Source: an uncultured Porphyromonadaceae bacterium (GTDB lineage: Bacteria > Bacteroidota > Bacteroidia > Bacteroidales > Muribaculaceae). Taken from it: DNA of 6,920 bases. This document shows, piece by piece, positions 1-5,595 of the stretch (the first letter of the stretch is position 1; the number at the start of each line of letters is the position of its first letter). The position numbers and the translations under genes were made by a program. The notes beneath the pieces were generated by a model that did no database searches, was not told the DNA's origin, and was given only the letters and a program-made list of their open reading frames with translations. The DNA lies in the NCBI GenBank assembly GCA_900554265.1, contig USGZ01000086.1, positions 1 through 6,920 of the forward strand. Direction: 5' to 3'.

Positions 1-591
1 GTAGCCGAGCCGGTCGTCGGGCTCGAATGCGAAGGAGCGGCTTCCGTCGGCGCGGACCGCGCTCCAGGAATCGTCGATCACGGCCCATCCGGAGCGGGAT
101 ATCAGGCCGTTCTCCATCTCGGCGCGTTTGTTGTCGCCGTTGCATCCGTCGAGAGTCCTGCAGGTGCCTTTCAGGTTGAGGGAATCCGTTTTTCCCGGGT
201 ACCAGACCACGGGGCGCCCCTTGAGCGTCATCGTTATTGTCAGATTCCTGTCGGAGGCCGGCTGAGTCATCGGATTCGTGCCCTTACGGTATTTCAGCGC
301 GAGCTTTTCCGTGGAGACATACAGGTAATCGCTATCCTCCCGAGCCGAAAAAGCAGGGATGGAGTCCATACGTCGGTTCCGGATGGCGAATGTCGCGCGG
401 TCCTCGAACCTGCCGCTGTCGCTGTACTCGATGCGGATCATCTCGGGAGTCAGCACCGTAAAACGTGCTTTGCCTGAAAGGACGACAGCCTCCGGCCGCG
501 CCTGCGGATTCTGAGCCCCGGCACCGAGTGCCAGGAAGCATACTATGGAAATCAATCCGAGCACACTCTTTTTCCATGTGTTTTCTGCCAT
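1..591 (-). CDS. GH31-type glycoside hydrolase, N-terminal part (runs off the left edge)
   Basis: This is the first 197 codons of a minus-strand gene whose 3' end lies outside the window. The ATG at 591 is the only sensible start, because it begins a signal peptide: MAENTWKK, a hydrophobic stretch at residues 9-25, and a probable cleavage at AGA|Q (26/27). The mature N-terminus has the features of the beta-sandwich that precedes the catalytic barrel in glycoside hydrolase family 31. These are a strand block ARFTVLTPEMIRIEYS (42-57), FEDRATFAIRNR (62-73), a V-W-Y-P-G segment (129-133), GT-RTLDG (142-149) and the block GLISRSGWAVIDDS (162-175). From family knowledge it would be an alpha-glycosidase (alpha-glucosidase or alpha-xylosidase type) acting in the periplasm or at the surface. 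The catalytic aspartates are not in view, so substrate is unknown. It is divergent from the B12 operon and probably unrelated to it in function. Confidence 0.8.
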   Translation of the reverse strand, partial: MAENTWKKSVLGLISIVCFLALGAGAQNPQARPEAVVLSGKARFTVLTPEMIRIEYSDSGRFEDRATFAIRNRRMDSIPAFSAREDSDYLYVSTEKLALKYRKGTNPMTQPASDRNLTITMTLKGRPVVWYPGKTDSLNLKGTCRTLDGCNGDNKRAEMENGLISRSGWAVIDDSWSAVRADGSRSFAFEPDDRLGY

Positions 592-791
592 ACAGGTTGA
601 AATTATCAGATTAAGGAATATAATGCGGGAGCGCCGGGCTCCGCGGAGTTTCAATGCAAAGTTAAGCCTTTATGCGGTACGGGACAACGGCAAAAACGCA
701 AATATAGTGTATTGATAGCGGTATGCCGCTGAGTTTAAGAGTGTTGCCTGTCCCAACTATCCCGATTTATGTAGTTTTTTGTTCGCGCGGT
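592..791. other. Divergent intergenic region
   Basis: This stretch separates the GH31 gene from the B12 operon promoter. Apart from the minus-strand promoter described at 657-687 and its short leader, I see no coding sequence, RNA gene, terminator or convincing operator repeat. It is more AT-rich than the flanking genes. Confidence 0.6.
657..687 (-). promoter_or_regulatory. Bacteroidetes-type promoter for the GH31 gene
   Basis: Read on the minus strand, a TAACTTTG box (plus-strand CAAAGTTA, 657-664) matches the Bacteroidetes -7 consensus TAnnTTTG exactly. A TTG (plus-strand CAA, 685-687) lies 20 bases upstream, close to the usual spacing of about 19. Transcription would start near 650, leaving a leader of about 60 bases before the ATG at 591. 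A second -7 match, plus-strand CAAATATA at 699-706, has no matching upstream TTG and is the weaker candidate. Confidence 0.55.
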
Positions 792-822
792 TTTGAAATC
801 CGGAGTTATATTTGTAACTTTG
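792..822 (+). promoter_or_regulatory. Bacteroidetes-type promoter of the B12 uptake operon
   Basis: TTTG at 792-795 is followed by exactly 19 bases and then TAACTTTG at 815-822. This is a full match to the TTTG-N19-TAnnTTTG promoter of Bacteroidetes. The expected start point, about 4-8 bases after the -7 box, falls at or just before the first base of the riboswitch P1 stem (829), so the transcript would begin directly with the riboswitch. The -7 box is identical to the one proposed for the divergent GH31 gene. An overlapping TATATTTG (807-814) also fits the -7 consensus but lacks a correctly spaced TTTG. Confidence 0.75.
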
Positions 823-828
823 CGTCCG

Positions 829-1034
829 GAAAAACGGTTGCTTTGTCCCGCGGAGGCGGGATTGTCGTAAGGCACAAGCATCAAAAGGGAACGAGGTGAG
901 AATCCTCGACAGTACCCGCTGCTGTAATTCACAACTCCCGCCCAGGGAGCGAAGTCATTTGCAGAATGTCACTGGTCCGTCGCGGACCGGGAAGGCGCAA
1001 ATGGCGGTGATAAGTCAGAAGACCTGCCTTTTTC
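829..1034 (+). promoter_or_regulatory. Cobalamin (B12) riboswitch
   Basis: The conserved core of a cobalamin riboswitch is readable in order: AAAAGGGAA (883-891), the GGTG-GAATCC hairpin loop (895-905) flanked by GAGG/CCTC, ACCCGCTGCTGTAA (913-926), a B12-box-like GTCACTGG (968-975), GGGAAGG (989-995) and the 3' signature AGTCAGAAGACCTGCC (1013-1028). Supporting pairings are a P1 stem of GAAAAA (829-834) plus GGT (836-838) with GCC-TTTTT-C (1026-1034), TCCCGC/GCGGGA with a GGAG loop (846-861), CATTTGC/GCAAATG (956-962 with 997-1003), and GGTCCG/CGGACC (974-988). These elements bind adenosyl- or methylcobalamin and repress transport genes when B12 is abundant. Its placement upstream of btuB is the classic arrangement. 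Confidence 0.95.
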
Positions 1035-1126
1035 GTATAATAAGCTTCGCCCACGGGACTATGGGCCGGACTTCCCTGCAGCTCCGCGCGGGCTGCAAGA
1101 TGCCGTTTATATCCGTATAAGTAAAG
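1035..1126 (+). promoter_or_regulatory. Riboswitch expression platform, upstream hairpins
   Basis: Between P1 and the terminator-like hairpin lie two stems. GCCCA (1049-1053) pairs with TGGGC (1062-1066) around an 8-base loop CGGGACTA. TGCAGC (1077-1082) pairs with GCTGCA (1092-1097) around a GC-rich loop that can itself pair. The first could be the hairpin whose loop contacts the aptamer in many cobalamin riboswitches. That assignment is an inference from position only, since I found no clear complementarity with the 897-903 loop. Confidence 0.45.
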
Positions 1127-1180
1127 GCCGCCGATATCCCGTTGGAATGCCACAGCGCATTTCCCGGCGGGCTTTTTGTT
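1127..1180 (+). terminator. Intrinsic terminator-like hairpin in the btuB leader
   Basis: GCCGCCG (1127-1133) can pair with CGGCGGGC (1165-1172, one bulged G). Inside it GGAATGC (1144-1150) pairs with GCATTTCC (1157-1164, one bulged T) around a 6-base loop. The structure runs directly into CTTTTTGTTT (1172-1180), and AAAG at 1123-1126 can pair with the start of the T-run. A more compact alternative uses CCCG (1138-1141) with CGGG (1168-1171) on the same inner stem. Its end 23 bases before the btuB ATG suggests that B12 binding causes early transcription stop. Translation control cannot be excluded, since many Bacteroidetes leaders do not use clear terminators. Confidence 0.55.
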
Positions 1181-1202
1181 TCTGCTGCAATTACTTATCC
1201 AA

Positions 1203-3206
1203 ATGATAAACCGGCTATTACTTGCAATCATCATCGTCTGCTTCCTTCCGGGTATGACCGAGGCGACGGAAAGAGAGGACAGTACCCGCGAACTTCTGCG
1301 CGAGGTGGTGGTCACCGCGCGTCAGCCCGCAAGGGACATCATACCCGTCCAGACCCTCACCGGCGACGAGCTCCGGCGGCTGAACAGCAATTCAATCGCC
1401 GACGCCCTTCGCTATTTCTCCGGCGTCCAGGTAAAGGACTACGGAGGCGTCGGCGGCATCAAGACCGTCAACATCCGCTCGATGGGCACCAACCATACCG
1501 GCGTGGTCTACGACGGCGTCGAGCTCGGCAACGCCCAGAACGGCCAGATCGACCTGGGCCAGTTCTCGCTGGACAACATTGAGGCGCTGTCGCTCTACAA
1601 CGGCCAGAAAAGCGAGATACTCCAGCCGGCTAAGGACTTCGGCTCCGCAGGTACCATCTACATGCGCACGCGCACCCCCTCCTTCGCCGAAGAAGAGACC
1701 TACCATGCCCGCGCGACCCTTCGCACCGGCTCCTTCGACCTCCTGAACCCCTCGGCATTGGTGGAGCTGAAGCTCAGCCGCCGCGTGTCGGCATCGCTCA
1801 GCGCCGAATGGGTCAACTCCAGCGGCAAGTACAGGTTCCGCTACCGCCGCGTCAATCCCGCCGGAGAGCTGGCCTACGACACCACGGCCACCCGCCGGAA
1901 CGGCGACATCAACGCCACGCGCATGGAGCTGAACTTCTACGGCGAGCTGCCCGGCGGCTCCTCGTGGACGGCTAAGGCCTATAACTACAACTCCGAGCGC
2001 GGAGTCCCCGGAGCGATTGTCAACAACGTTTGGCGCCGCGGCGAGCGCATATGGGACACCAACTCCTTCGTCCAGGGCCGTTACACGGGCATCTTCGGCC
2101 GCTTCACAACACTGAACAACATCAAGTACGCCTTCTACCGCACCCACTACGTCAACAACGACGACAAGCAGGTGAAAATCGACAATCTCTACCGTCAGAA
2201 GGAAATCTACTTCTCGTCGGCCAACGAGTACGCCGTCACACCCGAGTTGAGCGTATCGGCCAGCTACGACTTCATGTGGAACACTCTCGAGGCCGACATG
2301 TACGGCTTCGTCAAGCCCGACCGCTTCTCGAGCTACCTCTCGGCTGCCGGCGCCCTGAACCTCGACCGCTTCAAGATTCAGGCCAGCGCCTTAGGCACCT
2401 TTATCCACGACCGCATCCGCGGCCAGCAGGCGCCCCCTGACAAAAAAGTCTTCACGCCGGCGGTGTTCGCCAACGTCTACCCTCTGCGCGGCAAGGACTT
2501 CTCCCTGAGGGCCTTCTACAAGAAATCCTTCCGCATGCCAACCTTCAACGACCTCTACTACGCCGACATGGGCAACTCGCAACTGGCTCCCGAACACGTC
2601 ACCCAGTACAACGTCGGCCTGGTCTACGACCACAGTTCCGCCCGCTCCGTCCTCGCCGCCGCGCGCCTGAGCGTCGACGCCTACTACAACAAGGTGAAGG
2701 ACAAGATTGTGGCCTATCCCAAGGGCCAGCAGTTCCGCTGGACGATGCTCAACCTGGGCCTGGTCGACATCCGCGGCGTCGACATCACCGGTCTGGTTTC
2801 CGTGGCCCCCTGCCGCGACCTGACGCTGACGCTGCGGGCGCAGTACACCTTCCAGCGCGCCATCGACATCACCAGCCCCGCCGACAACTACTACCGCGAC
2901 CAGATACCCTACATCCCGCGTCATTCCGGGGCGGCGGTGTTCAACGCGCAGTGGCGCGGCTGGGGCGCCAACTACTCGTGGATCTACGTCGGCGAGCGCT
3001 ATAACCAGCAGGAGAACATCCGCTACAACTACACCCAGCCCTGGTACACGTCGGACCTGTCGCTGAGCAAGGACTTTCGGCTCGGCCGCGTGTCGCTGCG
3101 CGCCCTGGCCGAGGTCAACAATCTCTTCAGCCAGGACTACGACGTAATACTGAACTACCCGATGCCCAAGCGCAACTACCGCTTCACCCTGACCGTCGAA
3201 ATATGA
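1203..3206 (+). CDS. btuB: BtuB-type TonB-dependent cobalamin receptor
   Basis: This is a 667-residue outer-membrane transporter, close in length to E. coli BtuB and without the extra N-terminal carboxypeptidase-like domain of SusC proteins. I chose the ATG at 1203 because it starts a clean signal peptide (MINRLLLAIIIVCFLPG). The open frame reaches back to a TTG at 1176, but that lies in the terminator T-run. The Ton box is REVVVTA (33-39). The plug domain runs from about 45 to 155, with IADALRYFSGVQV, IRSMGTNHTGVVYDGVELG and the following IDLGQFSLDNIEAL. The rest is the beta-barrel, including the family segment RMPTFNDLYYADMGN from 444 and a C-terminal strand ending FTLTVEI. The cobalamin substrate is inferred from the riboswitch upstream and btuG downstream rather than from plug residues alone. 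It overlaps the next gene by four bases (ATGA), which suggests coupled translation. Confidence 0.93.
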   Translation: MINRLLLAIIIVCFLPGMTEATEREDSTRELLREVVVTARQPARDIIPVQTLTGDELRRLNSNSIADALRYFSGVQVKDYGGVGGIKTVNIRSMGTNHTGVVYDGVELGNAQNGQIDLGQFSLDNIEALSLYNGQKSEILQPAKDFGSAGTIYMRTRTPSFAEEETYHARATLRTGSFDLLNPSALVELKLSRRVSASLSAEWVNSSGKYRFRYRRVNPAGELAYDTTATRRNGDINATRMELNFYGELPGGSSWTAKAYNYNSERGVPGAIVNNVWRRGERIWDTNSFVQGRYTGIFGRFTTLNNIKYAFYRTHYVNNDDKQVKIDNLYRQKEIYFSSANEYAVTPELSVSASYDFMWNTLEADMYGFVKPDRFSSYLSAAGALNLDRFKIQASALGTFIHDRIRGQQAPPDKKVFTPAVFANVYPLRGKDFSLRAFYKKSFRMPTFNDLYYADMGNSQLAPEHVTQYNVGLVYDHSSARSVLAAARLSVDAYYNKVKDKIVAYPKGQQFRWTMLNLGLVDIRGVDITGLVSVAPCRDLTLTLRAQYTFQRAIDITSPADNYYRDQIPYIPRHSGAAVFNAQWRGWGANYSWIYVGERYNQQENIRYNYTQPWYTSDLSLSKDFRLGRVSLRALAEVNNLFSQDYDVILNYPMPKRNYRFTLTVEI

Positions 3207-4354
3207 CACTACATAAATTTTTCTTATATTTTCTGCCGCTCCTGTCGGTGGCCACAAGTTGTCGTGAGGATGAACTTGTGGTTCCGACGGAGTACGACAT
3301 CATCGGCGACGAGAACTACGACAGTTCCATCCGCGGCCTCTACCTGGTCAACGAGGGCAACATGGGCTCCAACAAGTGTACCCTGGACTTCTACGACTAC
3401 CGTACCGGACTTTATTCGCGCAACTTCTACGCCGAGAAGAACCCGACGGTCATCAAGGAGCTCGGCGACGTAGGCAACGACATCGGCATCTACGGCAGCA
3501 AGCTCTACGTGGTGGTCAACTGCTCGCACAAGGTAGAGATACTCGACGCCCGGACCGGCGTGCGCCTGGGCCAGACCGACATTCCCAACTGCCGCTACGT
3601 GCGCTTCCACCGCGGCAAGGCCTACGTTAGCTCCTACGTCGGCCCCGTTCTGATAGACCCCGACGCTCCCAAGGGCGCCGTCTACGAGGTCGACACGACC
3701 ACCTTCGCCGTGACGCGCAAGGTATCGGTCGGCTACCAGCCCGAGGAGATGGAGATCGTCGACGACTATATGTACGTGGCCAATTCGGGCGGCTACCGCG
3801 TGCCGGACTACGACAACACCGTGTCCGTCGTCCAGATGATAGATTTCAAGCAGGTGCAGCAGATTCCCGTCGACATCAATCTTCACCGCCTCAAAAAGGA
3901 CCGTTACAAGCAGCTGTGGGTCAGCTCGCGCGGCGACTACATGGGCCATCCCTCGCGTCTGTTCGTGCTCTCCAAGGTGCCGGGCTACAACCGCATGGAG
4001 GTGACGGACACCATCCCGGTGGCCTGCTCGAACATGGCCATCCACGGCGACTCGCTCTACTTCTACGCCACCGAGTGGAACAACTATACGGCCAGCAACA
4101 CAATCAGTTACGGCATCATCGACATCCGCACACACGAGGTCGTATCGACCAACTTCATCACCGACGGGACGGAGAAGGAAATCACCATACCCTACGGCAT
4201 CGCCGTCCATCCCGAGACGGGCGACATCTTCGTTACCGACGCCAAGAACTACGTATCCTCCGGCACGCTCTACTGCTTCACCCCGGACGGGCGCCGCAAG
4301 TGGAGCGTCCGCACCGGCGATATTCCCGCCCACATTGCCTTCCTGCCGATATGA
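3203..4354 (+). CDS. btuG: BtuG-type surface B12-binding beta-propeller lipoprotein
   Basis: This 383-residue lipoprotein has a lipobox ending VATSC (Cys20). The residues after the cysteine, R-E-D-E, resemble the acidic signal that sends Bacteroidetes lipoproteins to the cell surface. The rest has the spaced repeats of a YncE-like seven-bladed propeller: GLYLVNEGNMGSNKCTLDFY (45-64), KELGDVGNDIGIYGSKLYVVV (85-105), the VEILDARTG blade (111-119), CRYVRFHRGKAYVSSYVGPV (130-149), PEEMEIVDDYMYVANSGGYRV (180-200) and LHRLKKDRYKQLWVSSRGDY (227-246). These match what I know of BtuG, which captures cobalamin with very high affinity at the surface of gut Bacteroides and hands it to BtuB. The ATG lies inside the btuB stop (ATGA), so the two are translationally coupled, as expected for partners in a complex. 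Confidence 0.9.
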   Translation: MTLHKFFLYFLPLLSVATSCREDELVVPTEYDIIGDENYDSSIRGLYLVNEGNMGSNKCTLDFYDYRTGLYSRNFYAEKNPTVIKELGDVGNDIGIYGSKLYVVVNCSHKVEILDARTGVRLGQTDIPNCRYVRFHRGKAYVSSYVGPVLIDPDAPKGAVYEVDTTTFAVTRKVSVGYQPEEMEIVDDYMYVANSGGYRVPDYDNTVSVVQMIDFKQVQQIPVDINLHRLKKDRYKQLWVSSRGDYMGHPSRLFVLSKVPGYNRMEVTDTIPVACSNMAIHGDSLYFYATEWNNYTASNTISYGIIDIRTHEVVSTNFITDGTEKEITIPYGIAVHPETGDIFVTDAKNYVSSGTLYCFTPDGRRKWSVRTGDIPAHIAFLPI

Positions 4355-5586
4355 AAAAAGCAACGCTCATATTTCCGCTCTTAGGCGCCCTGCTCGTCGG
4401 CTGCACCGACGAGATTCCGATGGTCAACCTCGGCATCGACGAGGTCTACTATATCCCGCGCATGAGCAAACTGCCGCTGGAATCGGCCCTGACGGGCAAG
4501 GAGTACCGCTGGACCGTCGACGGCACGACCGTCGGTACCGACCGCCGCTATATCTTCCTGGCGCAGGAGGAGGGCGACTACCGCCTGACCTTCGACATCA
4601 TCGACGCCGAGACGCCCTACCACTTAGAGTTCACCGTCCACGTCCTGCACGAGGAAATCGAGTACAGCCCCTACATCGCGCGCGTCTACGAGTACTGCCC
4701 CGCGCCGGGCCAGTTCGTCAACGAGATGCCGCAGTACTCCCCGGGCGATACCTACGCCGACATCCTCCAGAAGGCCGAGGACTGCATCTCCGGCACCAAC
4801 GACATCATGATAACCCTGGGCGGCTACGGCGGCTACGTGACCTTCGGCTTCGACCATACCGTTGTCAACGTGCCGGGCGAGAACGATTTCCGCATCTGGG
4901 GCAACGCCTTCTACGAGCTGACCAATCCCGAAGCCAAGGGCGGCTCCGCCGAGCCGGGAATAGTTATGGTGAGCTACGACCGCAACTGCAACGGTCTGCC
5001 CGACGACGAGTGGTACGAGCTCGCCGGAAGCGAGTTCCGCTCGGCTGCCACGCGCCACAACTACACCATCACTTACCGCCGCCCCGACCCGGCCCACATT
5101 CCGGTCGAGGACGAGAGCGGCTACCTCGACGACGTCGAGTACATCCCCTGGAGCGACTCTCTCGGAGATACGGGCTTTATCGCCAAAAACATATTCCACA
5201 ATCAGAGCTACTATCCGCTCTGGACGGACGCCGACGAACTGACTTTCTGCGGCTCCCTGCTGGCCCCGAACGGAATCGACCTCAGCGGGACGGGCCGCTA
5301 CTACGTGCTCTACGCCTACGACTGGGGTTACGTCGACAACCATCCCAACGACTTCGCCGACCTCAATTCATTCGACATCGGCAATGCCGTCGACGCCGAA
5401 GGCAATCGCGTCAATCTCCCCGGCGCCGACTTCGTCCGCGTCTACACGGGTCTGAACCAGTACTGCGGCTGGCTGGGCGAGACCTCGACGGAAATTGCCC
5501 GGGCATGCGACCTCCACATCGACCTTCCCGGAGTGCCGCTCCCGGACCCCTTGTCCGAAAATAATTCAACAACATTCATCAAATAA
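4351..5586 (+). CDS. PKD-like surface lipoprotein of B12 uptake loci, function unknown
   Basis: This 411-residue lipoprotein starts at the ATG overlapping the btuG stop by four bases. The frame is open further upstream to 3916, but only this start gives a signal peptide (MKKATLIFPLLGALLVGC, Cys18). The cysteine is followed by T-D-E, compatible with surface export. Residues 45-100 (KEYRWTVDGTT, EEGDYRLTFDIID) look like a PKD-type beta-sandwich. The C-terminal part carries motifs of a Bacteroidetes cell-surface protein family often found beside btuG: GIVMVSYDRNCNGLPDDEWY (203-222, then ELAGSE), YYVLYAYDWGYVDNHPN (317-333), and LNQYCGWLGETSTEI (368-382). The NxNGxPDDEW segment resembles a calcium-binding loop. 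I do not know its biochemical role. From context it is an accessory surface component of B12 capture, perhaps binding corrinoid or helping the BtuBG complex. Confidence 0.88.
   Translation: MKKATLIFPLLGALLVGCTDEIPMVNLGIDEVYYIPRMSKLPLESALTGKEYRWTVDGTTVGTDRRYIFLAQEEGDYRLTFDIIDAETPYHLEFTVHVLHEEIEYSPYIARVYEYCPAPGQFVNEMPQYSPGDTYADILQKAEDCISGTNDIMITLGGYGGYVTFGFDHTVVNVPGENDFRIWGNAFYELTNPEAKGGSAEPGIVMVSYDRNCNGLPDDEWYELAGSEFRSAATRHNYTITYRRPDPAHIPVEDESGYLDDVEYIPWSDSLGDTGFIAKNIFHNQSYYPLWTDADELTFCGSLLAPNGIDLSGTGRYYVLYAYDWGYVDNHPNDFADLNSFDIGNAVDAEGNRVNLPGADFVRVYTGLNQYCGWLGETSTEIARACDLHIDLPGVPLPDPLSENNSTTFIK
4978..5013 (+). other. Calcium-loop-like motif in the PKD-like lipoprotein
   Basis: Residues 210-221 read D-R-N-C-N-G-L-P-D-D-E-W. 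The spacing D-x-N-x-N-G with following acidic residues resembles EF-hand or thrombospondin type 3 calcium loops. The last position is Trp instead of Asp/Glu, with Glu one residue earlier, so the match is imperfect. Confidence 0.4.
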
Positions 5587-5595
5587 ACCAAAACT

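Noticed and set aside
807..814. TATATTTG as the -7 box of the B12 operon
   Set aside because: It matches TAnnTTTG, but no TTTG lies about 19 bases upstream, whereas the adjacent TAACTTTG at 815-822 has one at exact spacing.
896..1120. Short open frames inside the leader (plus 896-1120, minus 929-1315)
   Set aside because: They overlap the conserved riboswitch core and its expression platform, and show no protein features.
1176..1202. Longer btuB start at TTG
   Set aside because: The codon falls in the T-run of the terminator-like hairpin, and the ATG at 1203 begins a better formed signal peptide.
2391..3257. Open frame of 288 codons on the minus strand
   Set aside because: It is antisense to the btuB barrel and has no recognisable features.
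3916..4350. Upstream extension of the third operon gene
   Set aside because: The extra 145 residues overlap the btuG coding region in another frame, are Arg/His-rich, and would bury the lipoprotein signal peptide that begins at 4351.
3224..4363. Open frame of 379 codons on the minus strand
   Set aside because: It is the shadow of btuG, whose lipobox and propeller motifs are clear. The antisense product is low-complexity Val/Asp/Ala/His.
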